Positions 24,414 to 36,796 of a stretch of DNA of 64,000 bases are shown one piece after another. The notes below the pieces were generated by a model. That model was not told the DNA's origin. It was given only the letters and a program-made list of their open reading frames with translations, and did no database searches. The stretch spans positions 18,630,386 to 18,694,385 of the forward strand of contig OZ026839.1 in assembly GCA_964023205.1 (NCBI GenBank). Direction: 5' to 3'. This DNA comes from Lutraria lutraria. Its lineage: Eukaryota; Mollusca; Bivalvia; Venerida; Mactridae. Positions within the stretch are counted from its first letter, which is position 1, and the number at the start of each line of letters is the position of its first letter. Both the position numbers and the translations under genes were made by a program.

Positions 24414-24821
24414 ATACTTGGTTACTGGCAATACGTACATGTAAATTAACATTCCAACTTTTTAAATACATCACTGATTGTGTTTTATGTTACATGGTTT
24501 TATTTGTGTTACGTTTGAAATTATTCGAGTAACAACATTTCTATGAAACTGTTATAAAATCATCATCAAATGTATTCTAAGAATATGTATCTATGAAACA
24601 ATCAAATTTACAATGACAGCGACAGTGCAATAAACATTATGCCATTGACACACATAACCATGTGTGTGTCATTTATGTTACCATTTGTTACATGATTATT
24701 TATATATATATACTTAAGTGCAATATTGTATGTTATGTCAGATTTCATTAGCTGTACATATTGTCATCAAGGTATTTTTGTTGTTCTGATGGCAAACATT
24801 CACGAATTTCACAAATCCTCA

Positions 24822-25270
24822 TCACTTTTCTGTTTCATAGACAGCATCGACCATACTAATGAGCTCAATGTCGTTTTTATCATCAGTGTCTTCTGCATCG
24901 CTTGCCTTTGGCACAATATTATCCTCGTACCAGTTGTATTCCAGCATGTTGTCAGGACCGAATTTCCAACCACTTTCATCCACTTTTAAATCAAGCTAGA
25001 TTGCCCTCTTTGCATGGGTCCAAATATACACCTTATAACTATCCGTAACACATTGAACATACGAGACGGGATCTGCAGGGAGTGAGTAAGCTCATGTCCA
25101 TACCACTTAAAGCGTTCAGAACACAACCATGGCTTTGATACTTGTCATACCTCAGTTTATTGATGTCGTATTTTTAATGACCAAACAACACACATACAAA
25201 TGTCTCAATGGCACTGTAAAGTTCATCCGAACAAACATGCGTGGTAAATTGGCTAATATTGTCATGTAAT
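24822..25270 (-). pseudogene. Coding relic of unknown protein inside U
   Basis: Minus-strand frames read SQFTTHVCSDELYSAIETF then VCVLFGH, a stop, KYDINKLRYDKYQS, then GMDMSLLTPCRSRL; after a frame change come YKVYIWTHAKRA, an in-frame TAG, and KVDESGWKFGPDNML..NWYEDNIVP to TGA at 24822-24824. The order (DEL-AIE-FVC-LFG, NKLRYD, LPPCRS, AYIW-HA, GW..W..) resembles a conserved C-terminal block I have seen in uncharacterised invertebrate proteins tied to transposons, but I cannot name the family. At least two stops and one frameshift are present. It may be what remains of U's own protein. Confidence 0.5.
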
Positions 25271-25279
25271 CTTCATTTA

Positions 25280-25860
25280 TAGGGGCAAAGCTCCTATAGC
25301 TATACATTACTTTTTCTAATTACAATTACGTGGCGCATATACATCCGCTTTGAAAAATAGTATAAGTATACATTGCAGACTTTGCAGTTTTGATAAAAGT
25401 TGGAGATATATACAGGATTCTGTTTGTTTCCTCTGTTTCATCATTAACTGTTGAGGTAACGAAATTCACTACATATTGAAAATAGTTTCATTCAGTAAAG
25501 TAGCGCTGGAACACTATATTGTCTCTGAGAGTAGTGAGATTGTGTATTGACACATGATAGCTTTTCCTTGGTAATTGTGGTTAATTGGTCAAATGATGTA
25601 CATCTGTATAGACTATACATACTTGACATTCAAATTTTAATTCAAAATGATGATAACACAGGCCTTTAAATGGTTTAAGGATGGTTTTGTCTAACACATT
25701 TAAACTTCGCCCCAGACTGTAATCTCAGTGCTTTGAATCTCAGTTATTGTGACTGTGATGCCATCTCTATAAGACTGCTCAAAGATTAGCTTTATTGACT
25801 GTGTCTTATTGTAGTCATTAGATATGAAGCCCATCCGATTTCATGGAGTTATTGCTTTTT
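25280..25860. other. No feature recognised inside U
   Basis: Unique AT-rich sequence between the coding relic and B3. Confidence 0.3.
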
Positions 25861-26256
25861 AGCTCACCTGATTATGGGCGGAATCAGACCAGAACGTCAA
25901 GAGTTATTGGCCCTTGACTTAGAAAATTTGCTATATTTTAGCTTGTTTACACTCTAGCGCCTTCATTTATTCACCGATCCTAATCATATTTACAATGAAT
26001 GTGTATGACCTGATGGTTTTGGACAAGTTTAGTCATGGGTGGAATCGGACCACATTTTCAAGAGTTATGGGCCCTTGGATTAGAAAATTTGCTACGTTTT
26101 AGCTTACAAGTTTAACAGTATTATACCTTCATTGTTGGTTTTGATCTCAAAATCTACGTAAAAATGAGTTTTACGAGATGGAAACTATATTACCTGGTCA
26201 TTAATTATTAGCCTTTGTTCTCAGGTGAGCGATAAAGGGCCAATGTGGCCCTCTTG
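25861..26256 (+). mobile_element. Family B element (B3), internally deleted
   Basis: The left tip AGCTCACCTGATT is fused directly to a late core unit (ATGGGCGGAATC), so the palindrome's second half and the first units are missing. The 3' end is intact (TCAGGTGAGCGATAAAGGGC-CAATGTGGCCCTCTTG). It is flanked by T6 and T4. Confidence 0.8.
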
Positions 26257-26698
26257 TTTTACCTGAGAGCAAGAACATTGGAGCTGCCAAACGTCATCGG
26301 CACTCATCTGATTTAATGGACTGTTTGTTGTAAGTGTCTGACTGATATAAAGTCTACACGAGACGTTTTAGGCAACTGATAAGAAATCGCCTCAGCTACT
26401 TGCTCGAATGTGTCCGGAACTGCTATAAGACTCTGCAGTTACCCAATTAGGCGTTACCATCAACAACATGTGATGCGCCTTCTGTAGAATGGCTAGTTGT
26501 TGGTTCTATTGGTGATTCAATATAAGGCACTCGACCTAGAAGAAATGACCAGGTAAGCTTCTGGTCTATGTCATGTTGAACTGACAGGAGCATAAGCAGG
26601 CCAAATGCGTTACGTTCTGCTCGTATCTGAGTTATTATATTATGCTGAAATACTCTGTGTGAAAGATTGTGTTTCTTCAAATCTTTGCCGGGGTAATT

Positions 26699-28077
26699 AT
26701 ACCCCCAGATATGAAATATATGGGGGCTATATTGGATTCACGCTTGACAGTCGGTCGGTCGGTCCGTCGGTCCGTGCGTCTGTAGACACAATTTGCAATT
26801 TGTCCGGAGAATTTCTCAGCAACTACTTACAGGATTTCAATAAAACTTCACAGAAGTGATCAGTAGTAAGCCTAGTTGTGCTAGCTTAAAGCATTTTTCA
26901 TTCGGATTAATTTTCACTGAGTTAAACCCCTTTGTTGTTTTTATTCAGTATATACAATAGGCAAATTTTGTCCGGAGAATTTCTCAGCAATTACTCACAG
27001 GATCTCAATGAAACTTCACAGAAGTGATCAGTAGTAAGCATAGTTAAGCATGCTTAAAGCAATTTTCGTTCGGATTAATTATCACTGAGTTATACCCCTT
27101 TGTTGTTTTTATACAGTATATACAATAGGCAAATTTTGTCCGGACAATTTCTCAGCAACTACTCACAGGATCTCAATGAAACTTCACAGAAGTGATCAGT
27201 AGTAAGCCCAGTTGGCATGATTAAAGCATTATTCGTTCGGATTAATTTTCACTGAGTTATGGCCCTTTGTTGTTTTTATACAGTATATACAATAGGCAAA
27301 TTTTGTCCGGACAATTTCTCAGGAACTACTCACAGGATTTCAACGAAACTTCACAGAAGTAATAGGTAGTTAGCTTAGTTGTGCATGCTTAAATCATTTT
27401 TCATTTGGATTGATTTTCACTGAGTTATAGCCCTTTGTTTTTTTCTACAGTATATACAATAGGCAAATTTTGTCCTGACTATTTCTCATTGACTACTGCC
27501 AGGAATTCAATAAAACTTCTCAGAAGTGATAAGTAGTTAGCCTAGTTGTGCATGCATTAAGCTTGTCTTGGTTGCAGGTTAAATTTTCACACAGTTACGG
27601 CCCTTTGTTGTTTTTTATACAGTGTATATACAATATCTCAGTAACTACTCATAGGAATTCAATGAAACTTCACAGAAGTTATAAAAAGTAAGCCAAGTTG
27701 TGCATGCAATAACCAGGTTTTGTTTGGATTAATTTCACTGAGTTATGGCCCTTTGTTTTATACAATTAGGTAAATTTTGTCCGTACCATTTCTCAGCAAC
27801 TACATGCAGGAATTCAGTGAAACTTCTTAGAAGTGATAAGTAGTTTGCCAAGTTGTGCATGTCCACAATAGGTTTTGTCCAAGTAAATTTTAATGAGTTA
27901 TGGCCCTTTGTTATTTTTTATATAATGTATATTTAGAAGCTGGTCAGGATATTTCTAAGCAACAATTTGCAGGTATTAAAAAAATGAAAATGCATTATAT
28001 TTCCCTCTGTAAAATGTAACAATAACTGTGTCAAGGCCGCATCTGGGGGTATTCATCACCTTTAGTGATAGTTCTAG
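26699..28077 (+). mobile_element. Family E element (E2)
   Basis: It has the same 5' hairpin (ACCCCCAGATATG..ATATGGGGGC), GGTCGGTCGGTCCGTCGG, seven to eight core units with GAAACTTCACAGAAGTGATC, and 3' end TTCATCACCTTTAGTGATAG-TTCTAG. It sits inside U. It is highly similar to E1. Confidence 0.85.
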
Positions 28078-28860
28078 TTGACCCTTGGATAAGGGCTTGT
28101 GCTCTCATAGAGCATGGTTTTAGTGTTTCCCAGACGTCACTTTGGGACCACTGGGACAATTCTGGAATTTATCATAAGTTCAGCGAGACCACTGTCGTTC
28201 ATTACTTTACCTAGATGTATCGAAGATGGAGCACACGTGTGTGAAATACACCCGTTCTCACTATGACATTAGTGAATTTGTTCCGGAAACTGCCAAACCA
28301 ATGAGAACGATTTCATGGCCACTGCTAGGTCACAGGTTACAATTGCATAATCATTGAAAAAAGAAACATATCTATAGATTATTATGAAATTGATAGACTA
28401 AATTAGATATTTATTTAATTAATGAAATTATTTATTTATTGACAATTGATTGCTTTGATTTGATTGATTGATATGAAAATTTTATAATGAAATGTTTTTT
28501 TTTTAATTTAAGCCTAAATGCCACTTTAGATTTTATAATGTCTGATGCAAAAAATATCAAGGTTTAGTTATACTTGCACTTATGTTCATAGTTATATTTT
28601 GGTAACGCATGCGGTTAATAATATACACATATTTTCTGCATTATTGTGACCTTTTTTCACCTTGTCAACATATAATACAATTGAGTACATTTACTCATTA
28701 GATAGTTTGCTGCTCGACCCAGAAACAATAAGTATATGATGATAATCGAATATTTTAGAGTATATGTGACCTTATTTCAGTGATATAATATTGGTAACGT
28801 AAGTTATACCACATTTGATGATGAGTTTAACATTTCTACACTCTTGTTTACATTCTCTGT
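28078..28860. other. No feature recognised inside U
   Basis: AT-rich sequence with GGTAACG motifs at about 28600 and 28793 that mirror the ACGTTACC motifs near the other end of U. Confidence 0.35.
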
Positions 28861-29498
28861 GCTTATAATTATAATTACAAAGTCTTTAACACAAATTATT
28901 TTTATCTCTTTGCGGTATTGTGTTAACAAAATGGCGGTAACGGAGTAAAGCCCCAACACCCAGATGGTAGACACTGGGATTTGGTAGGTCTTTCCATACA
29001 CTTTCAGAAAAACATACTGTAGAAAAATGCCTCCGGGGGGGGGGGTATTGGTGCCCCATAGTCTATATATTACCTGGTCTTTAATTATATTGTCTTTGTT
29101 CTCAGATGAGCAATCAAGGGCCATCTTGGCCCTCTTGTTTTAAAATAACTTGGCATAATTGTTAAACACCATGAGACAGTGTGCAGTGCACAATAACCAG
29201 GTCTGTAGCTCAAAGGTCAAGGTCACACTTAGAGGTCAAACATCAAAAATGAGCATTATAGACCTTGTCCGGGCTGTATCTCCCTTATGCATTGACATAT
29301 TTGAAAATAACTTCATTATTAAACACCACGAGAAAGTGTGTCCCACTTAAGACCAAGGTCAATACCTCCAAGGCCAAGGTCACACTTGGATGTAAAAGGT
29401 CAAAGATGGGGTATATTTTTTGTGTCTACTTCATAACTTTGTCATTTCTTGATGGATATTGGAATTACTTGGCAGAAATATATACCATCATGAGACTA

Positions 29499-30479
29499 CA
29501 GTACGGTTCAGGTGATTTGTCTGATTTTCGCGTTTCCCCCGCGTTTGTAATCAGCAATTTATCACCCATAGCGGCGATTTTCATCGCGGCATCGATCTTG
29601 AAAAAAAACGCGAATTACCGCAATGTCGCTTTTCACTGCGTTTTATGACTTATTATCAGACGGTAATCTTTGATCGCTAAGGCTCACGGTGATTCGCGAA
29701 TGTCTAAACCCGACTCTCAAGTAGCTAAAATGATATTTATTGTGAATCTTTCTTCTACTTTCGCTTTCTGTTGACCGTTCATTTTCCAAAAACAGTCACA
29801 TGGTAAGATAATTCAGGATTTAACACTTACTAAATATGTCAGCCAAGACCGACTAAAATTCAGACATATGAGTAAATTTTGTCAAGTAGGAAATCCCATT
29901 CTTGAAGTAAATATGTAGAAAAACCGGCGAATAGCTAATTGAATTGTAAACTGTGTAGCTATGTTTTATATATGCAGCGTTACGTACAGACGAGATTTAT
30001 ATGTCTATTTTGAGTGTTTTATATATCAGGGCGAGAATCATTATTTAGACCGAATCGCGGTCTCTCATTTTACCTTTGTAGCTCGGTGCTCTAATCAATA
30101 AAACCAGTCCACTGTTTACATGTGCAATAATATACGAAAGCTGACAGATTAATTAAAGCTCATCAACTACTATTAAGTTCTCAACACTCGTTGATTATAA
30201 TTTATGTCAATGCTAATTTTTCACACATATAAGGTAACAATTTGTTCACAAAAGCGCAATTAAATAATGTGTGAATAACACTGTTATTGACAAGAAATTT
30301 GTAAGTTTTGAGTAAACTAAAGAGGCGACATCGCATATCACTGGGTTGAACGATCGTCGCCGCAATCCACCGGAAAGTATTGCCCTTCAGTGGTGACAGT
30401 CACGTTGATCATCGTCGCTCTGTATGCGACGGCCAAAATTCAAATCGCAAAAATCAGACAAATCACCCGAATCGTACTG
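29499..30479. mobile_element. pogo-like MITE P1 (CAGTACGG ends, TA target)
   Basis: Terminal repeats are CAGTACGGTTCAGGTGATTT and AAATCACCCGAATCGTACTG, with about 34 bp matching inward to TTTTCGCG. TA flanks both ends (29497-29498, 30480-30481). It is 981 bp, CpG-rich near the tips and AT-rich inside, with no transposase. It interrupts D0. CAGT tips plus TA are the pogo/Tigger signature. Confidence 0.85.
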
Positions 30480-30530
30480 TATGTGTCATGCGCAAGACCC
30501 AGGACTTTAGGCTAAAGTTCAATGTCATAC

Positions 30531-33437
30531 TAAAGGGCAACGCAACCCTAATTATGAATTAATCTCATTTAAATAATTATTCATTATTATTCTGAAAAAA
30601 GTAAATCATTTGATCGTTAAAATACGCAAATTGAAGATATTTTACGAAAATATCGTAGAAACTTGGCTATCTGAAAGAGTACAGGGCGCCGCCATTTTAC
30701 CCATTTACAATCGATTAACAGGTGTGTGTGACGTCATATCTCACAAACATGGATATGGCGAATAAGCGGGAGTGAAAGAGAATGGTTGATTATTATAGAT
30801 ATCGCCTTTAATTGTGAGGAATAAACTTAGGAAATCACGCATTTGTATTTTAGAATCACAGCCAACATATTCTTCCACGTTATCCACCAAAACACAATTT
30901 TCACAGCCGCAAAATTCTTCAATAGAATCAAAGCTTAATTTTCCATTCGACACTTTGTGAATCCATTTTTATAGTGACATAAACTAATACTAACATTTTT
31001 TTTATATTTATAAATTGCGTGAAAAATACTGACGTGAAAACTTAATTATAGCAGGGGTGTAATATAGCATCCCTGATAATAGTAATATTTCATTTATAAG
31101 AATTAAGATCAAACACTACGAAGTGCGACAAACATTATAATTGGTTGTATTTTATTACACCATTTCCATCATAAATCTATCTATATACAAACATGTAAAA
31201 GTTAATTTACAGATTAAAATATCACTGAAGATTATTATAATTATCACATCTATACAAAGTGGTGTACGTACGCACAGTTATATTGTTTGTTGAACAGTAT
31301 TGCACATTTAATTGTGGGGTAATATATATAGCATCATTGGTGTGATTTGTGGGAAAGCACGGAAAATCTGGAAATTTGCCATTATTTTCGGCAAAAGTAG
31401 AATATTATATACGTAAAGGCTTAATAATAATCATATAACAAACATAAAAGCCAAAAGCATGTGTAGTTACTTCTTAAACTTTTGCCTAAATTCCCTTTCA
31501 GACTGTCAATCCATAATCACTACACATTTATTTTTCACCTTCAGTACGCTCACTTTAATCAAAGTACTGAAAGTACTGTCGGACTTGATTTGTACCATAC
31601 GAGACAAAAGAGAGAAATGTGTACCCACATCGTTCGAGCCCATACAAATATTTTAACATTTAAAATTACGGACCGATTTTTCATTCACATTGTAATGCAG
31701 GTCATATGCATATAGGTAAATGACATAAGCTAGGGCTTTACTATAGTCCCTTTGCTAAAATTTTAAAATGAAAAAGCCTGATATTAGAAAGTTTAATGAT
31801 TAGCACATTAATTGAGGACAATTTATTGCATTAAAAACTCTTTATTGTACAAAACTAGTAAACAACACTTCAGCAACAGTAAATACAAACATTGATTCTT
31901 CAGGTTTTAACACAACAGAACATCGTCGCATTGAACACATTCAGGGTCACTCAAATCAAAAAGGTTCTGACACAGTAGAGTATGACCTATATGACCTATA
32001 GTTAACCCGATGTTGCATTAAATTCAGACGTGATTATGTAATTCTAAATAATCTGGCGTAAAAGGAACAGTAAATTAAACAGTAAATTTTAAAAACACGT
32101 ATCCAGTAATTTACGTTCGTATTTAGCGACTCGAATTATTATTCTTAAGCCGCAGTTTTAACATTCAACCTTCGATAAATCAAACTCCCCACATCGGTTA
32201 CGCTTTGCTACTAGCCACTGCGGGAGTGAGTCTATAAATAGCGATTCCGTCATCAAAATAACACTAGTTGATGTGAATATCACGGAATACGATTAAATGA
32301 GAATTCGCTTTGTAATATTAAGTAATGTTAGAAAGGCACAAAACACACACATCGATGGTAGATTGTTGCAAATGCATGAATACGTCCGAACGAAGACCGA
32401 AAGTAGAACTACTTTTACGGCAAGATATTTTATTGGACAGTGAATACGCGGTTTTAATTCTACGCATTTGAAAATCTCATGTATCTACCGACAAGCGCTT
32501 ATTTAGATACATGACTCTTTCCATGTAGTTACAATAGAATGATTTGAAATGTATTTAGATCTGACACACTTAATTGGGGAAAGATTCCAGATACTTCTAT
32601 ATAAACATACCATTTAGTTGCGCACTATTTCCTTTATGTGGCATTCTTTTAACCAAGCTGTTATGGAGTCCAGCGACAAATATAAGTCGATGATTACAAA
32701 GGACTTGATTTTGATAAAAATCAAGTCCAAAAATCAATATCTCCCACACTGATAAAAATTACGTCACAAGACAACAAGAACCAGACATAATATTGCATCA
32801 TAGACTTCTTACACTTCTGTTGAAAAATAATGTTCTAGGTCATAGTTCTAATTGATCAACCAATGAAAAGTCGCTAATCAGTTGATCACTCGACCACACA
32901 TGGTTTTGCCATATTACACATGTCTGTCGGTGTTTCTTTTTGAAGTCAACTGTCTCCACATATCATTGTCCTGTGCATATTTCGGTGTCATAAAACTTGC
33001 TGAGACAGGGTGATGTGTAATTTACCGCTTATCTGATTGTTAATTGAAGTTTCTTGTGAAATTGGAGTAATAGTAGCAAATTGGGACCTTGGTTATTGTT
33101 TTAGGTATGTGACGTAGACTAAATAAACAAGTACCGGTAGTGTCATGCAGTTGTCTATTTGAAAGAATTATTAAATCATTATCAGATATTTTACATTATC
33201 AGTAAAACGAATTAAGAATTACATATAAAACTCAAACTTAGTTTTATTTTGATCTCATGAAATGTTTCTGTTTATTATTAATTTTCCATTATGAAATATC
33301 ACTAACAATAGTATTTTCATCTTTTTTTCTTTATTATACACGCAAAATAATTGCACCATAATTATTTGTTCAAACATCATAATATATAATGCGTTCATGC
33401 ACATTTAAACAATCAATAATTATTACGTCGGTATGAC
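30531..33437. mobile_element. Structure T, left arm
   Basis: It starts TAAAGGGCAACGCAACCCTA and is the inverted copy of the right arm ending at 38975. Stretches such as CAGGGCGCCGCCATTTTACC (30683) recur inverted at about 38805. Relative to the right arm it has an extra segment of about 1.2 kb (roughly 31555-32735) whose edges carry GGACTTGATTT motifs in opposite orientation. The arm continues to GGTATGAC at 33430-33437, then element S interrupts it and it resumes at 36569 to about 36640. Confidence 0.65.
30741..30953 (-). CDS. Short ORF shared by both T arms (left copy)
   Basis: A 70-codon frame with CGCENCVLVDNVEEYVGC, present also at 38553-38765 in the other arm. The two copies differ at four bases: two synonymous, two not. 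Both start with GTG in this reading, and an upstream in-frame ATG is not evident. The Cys spacing (C-x-C-x2-C...C) could suit metal binding, but I recognise no family. Near-identity may simply reflect recent duplication. Confidence 0.25.
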   Translation of the reverse strand: MSNGKLSFDSIEEFCGCENCVLVDNVEEYVGCDSKIQMRDFLSLFLTIKGDIYNNQPFSFTPAYSPYPCL

Positions 33438-36400
33438 CAGAGACGTATAATACAGGAGATAGGCAACTACGCGAAATCTCCCAATATCTCGTATGTCAAT
33501 CGCGATATTTAGCGTGATCGCTCAGTTCGGTATATAGTACGTCTACACGGTACGAGTCCGGATAGTGTTGTCGATTATACAGTATATATAAATAATGGCA
33601 ATTCGGAAAGGGCATGCGAGTGACATTATCGAAAACAAAAAGACTTATAATAATATTTAATATAATAGAGACGTTGATCCATAGCTGACAGAATTTAGGG
33701 TCTTTAATATATCTATGCTGTTTTCGACTATACAATATGACCAATTTTTTATTGATGCTTGTGTACAATGTGGATTATTCTGTTTAGCGACATAAAATAA
33801 TTTCCTTAAAAAAATGAAATTTATAGACCTCATTCATTGTTCATCAGTCAACACCTCTCACTTATTTTTGAAGGTGTGAAGTTGGTATATTGTCCTTATA
33901 TAAACACGACATGCAGTTGCCAATTATATTTTTTCTCTGTCTCTGTAATTTATTTTCTGAGTAACACTAGTACTTACATCACGTCTTCCTCAGACTTTCT
34001 CTAATGGCATGACGAATGTCTAGATTTAAGATTACTTTTGGTGAATATACCGATTATGGAAACAATTAATATATTTCCAACAAACAACAGTTGGAAACTG
34101 ACAATGTCACCAAAAAACATGCATGACTGAATCATCTTAAAGATGACAGATCTATGGATTTTCTTATTTTTGTGGAATTTTGTTACTAATGCTGCATATA
34201 GATGTTCGGCGCGTTGCTTATCTATCAATATGTCATCGCATAATATTATTAATATCAACATGAACCATATTGAAAAAAAATACTAACAAATATGATTTTA
34301 CCCCCGGTAGTTTTTTTTTCAATGTCATACATTTTGTTATTTTGGCAGGCCTTTGAAGTTAACATCAAGTGGCTATCTTGTGTGAAAATTTGTTTTGTTT
34401 ACCATATTAGGAATTATGCAATCAAGGGAATTACTGGTCCCAGAACAGTATGGGTTCATAGATATCATCAGAAACATGTGTCACCAAAAGTTTTATGGTC
34501 ATGCATTGTTTATTACAGCTGACATGTGTGACACTTCAAGACTAATATATGTGTACCATCAGATAACATTCAAGAATGAAAAATCAATTATTTAAAAAAA
34601 AACAATGTGTTTGCGAAAAAGAAATACCCAATAAATCACGAAGTTTACTACAGGTGTCAAATAAATCAGTAGAATAAAATATATATAGAAAGCTATATAT
34701 TTAACTTTTCTTGTATAGAATAAACACATTTTTTTAGTTTCAAGGGCTAAAATTAAATATTTCAAAGAATATACATTAAAACAGACAAAATATATTGATA
34801 TATTTCTATACTGTGTGTGTGTGTTTTATGACAGATTTCTTTTCCCTGACGGAAGTTTCAAGCTTAATTGTCAGACATGTTTTTACCTTTTCGCAAAGTC
34901 TCACTGTCTGAAAAAAAATATGATTATCGCAGTCTAAAATACTGGAATTAGAGAAATCAAGCTAACACCAGCCTAACAGTTCTCAAATTTTAGCAGCTAC
35001 AGGTTTCTAGACAGATGTTATTTGGCATTGAATTTCACTTTCATTCTTTAAAGGGTAATTAACCATTTTAAATTTGAATTCCGAGACAATTATCCTCATT
35101 TAAGTGTTGAAACTGCTGGCAACCATCAATTACAGATTATCACAGTCTAAAATACTGAAATCAAAGAAATCAAACGATCGGTTCTCAAGTTTTAGCGACT
35201 ACAGTTTTGATGTTATGACCCGGCCTAGAATTTAACTGAAACTTTCAGTCTTTAAAGGGTAGCCAATTTATATTTTAATTCTGAGGCAAATATCCTCATT
35301 TGAGAGTGTTGAAACTTCAGGCAACCATCAATCACACATTATCACAGTCTAAAATAATGGAATTATAGAAATAAAGCTAATAGTTCTCAAGTTTTAGCGA
35401 GTACAGTTTTGATGTTATGAATCGGTCAGGAATTTCACTGAAACTTTCAGTCTTTAAAGCGTAACCATTTTAAATTTGAATTCTGAGGCAAATATCTTCA
35501 TTTAAGAGTGCTGAAACTTCGGGCAACCATCAACCACATATCAACAAATTCAAAATAACTTGAATTATAGAAATCAAACGAATAGTTCTAAAGTTTTAGC
35601 GAGTACAGTTTTGATGTATTTGCTAGGCCTAGAACTTCACTCGAATAATCAGACTTTAAGGGTGACATCAGTTTAAACATAGATTAAGATATATAATCGA
35701 ATCTGAGAGCATTGAAACTTCGGGCAACCATCAATTATGTATCAACAAAGTGAAAAAAATTTGAAGTTTTGAAATCCAGCAATTAGTTTTCGAGTTTTAG
35801 CGAGTACAGTTTTGATATTATGACTCGGTCAGGAATTTCACTGAAACTTTCAGTCTTTAAAGCGTAACCATTTTGATTTGAATTCTGAGGTAATTATCCT
35901 CATTTGAGAGGGTTGAAACTTCCGGCAACCATCAACCACATATCAACAAAGTCAAAATAACTTGAATTATAGAAATCAAACTAATAGTTCTGAGGTTTTA
36001 GCGAGTACAGTTTTGATGTATTTGCTAGGACTAGAATTTCACTCGAATAATCAGACTTTAAGGGTGACATCAGTTTAAACATAAATTAAGATATATAATC
36101 TAATCTGAGAGCATTGAAACTTCGGGCAACCATCAATCATGTATCAACAAAGTCAAAATAACTTTAATTATTTAAATCCAGCAATTAGTTCTAGAGTTTT
36201 AGCGAGTACAGTTTTGATGTTCTGGCCTTCCCCACCCACCGCAAGTTACAACGCAAATCCACTCAGTACAGTACTTGTTTATTTCAATGAACTCGTCGAG
36301 TATGTAGATAATATATATATACACACACACCCTTAAATGATCTAATAATAATTTTCTAAATTTTATGCATTCAGCTAGTGTTCGATATTAGTGAAGTGAA

Positions 36401-36560
36401 GTTGATAAACAGAGACGTAATTAAGCAACCGTATCTCAATGATACAAAATGGCGGACGACGGTTGCGGTTGTTGATCGCGTGAGAAATCCCGCGGCGCAT
36501 ACGAGATTTCCCGGTATTTCCTTATTTCCTTATTGCCTATCTCTTGTATTATACGTCTCT
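33438..36560. mobile_element. hAT-like element S with 8-bp target duplication
   Basis: The left tip CAGAGACGTATAATACAGGA and right tip TATTATACGTCTCT are inverted; GGTATGAC is duplicated at 33430-33437 and 36561-36568. The other T arm, read in reverse near 37240-37262, has the uninterrupted ACGTCGGTATGACATAAA, a true empty site. CAGAG-type tips with 8-bp duplications are the hAT pattern. Small frames inside (33496-33768 and 34001-34261 on the minus strand) show no transposase domain. About 1.3 kb of the interior is a tandem repeat. Confidence 0.75.
34917..36215 (+). repeat. About 200-bp tandem repeat inside S
   Basis: Six to seven degenerate units, each with ATCACAGTCTAAAATACTG or AACAAAGTCAAAATAACTTG, TTTTAGCGAGTACAGTTTTG, GAATTTCACTGAAACTTTCA and CTTCGGGCAACCATCAA. 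Units alternate between two subtypes, giving a higher-order pattern of about 400 bp. Confidence 0.75.
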
Positions 36561-36639
36561 GGTATGACATAAAAAAATGATAATTTTCGAAATTAACTAA
36601 AGTTTGTCACACCACCAATCACATCTTTTTTGTATAAAT

Positions 36640-36796
36640 TTAAAACGACATTTTAACCGAATGTGAGATCTTGACCTTTGACCTATGGATCTGGGTGTTG
36701 CCAAGGACACATTGCCTCATTGTATTATGCCAAGTCAATTTCAAATATGTCATAAGGGAGATACAGCCCTGACAAGGTCTATAATACGTTTGACAT
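36640..36796 (-). mobile_element. Family D fragment, reversed
   Basis: On the minus strand it reads CCTTGTCAGGGCTGTATCTC..TTGGCATAATACAATGAGG..GGTCAAAGGTCAAGA, matching the last units of D1 (about 55590-55715). It lies between the truncated end of T's left half and the TAAAGGG tip at 36797. Confidence 0.7.

Larger units (their letters stand above)
21714..29062. mobile_element. 7.35-kb inverted-repeat DNA element (U)
   Basis: The left tip AGGCTATGGGC..CCCCGGAGGCATTTTT and right tip AAAAATGCCTCCGGGG..GCCCCATAGT are inverted; similarity runs about 150 bases inward (GTGTCTACAATCTGGGCGTT against AACACCCAGATGGTAGACAC). A candidate 5-bp target duplication CTATA (21709-21713 and 29063-29067) matches the family B sequence. 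Near both ends the motif ACGTTAC recurs (22031, 22199, 22378, 22386 on the plus strand; GTAACG at 28601 and 28794), like subterminal binding sites. Inside are a truncated LINE, a coding relic, B3 and E2. The superfamily is not recognised. Confidence 0.6.
21032..29137 (+). mobile_element. Family B element (B2) split by element U
   Basis: The 5' part (21032-21713) has palindrome AGCTCACCTGATTGATCAGG and B core units. The 3' part (29063-29137) resumes at TATTACCTGGTC and ends GGGCCATCTTGGCCC-TCTTG. The break falls at ACTATA/TTACCTGGTC of the family B consensus, where U inserted. The T runs at its own ends (6 and 4) do not fit the simple two-T rule, as the D0 host sequence is diverged there. Confidence 0.65.
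20904..29498 (+). mobile_element. Family D element (D0), split by B2 and P1
   Basis: The 5' part (20904-21031) starts GTCGAGCCAGCTTGTGGTGA-GCGCGAC and has TTAGTTAGTCCGTCTGG and TTGTCCGGGCTGTATC. The 3' part resumes at 29138 (AAAATAACTTGGCATAATTG) in the order seen in D1 and runs to 29498, then a short piece follows P1 (30480-30530). The D 3' hairpin and CTTCTAG end are missing, cut by structure T. Joining the two parts is inference from unit order. Confidence 0.6.
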
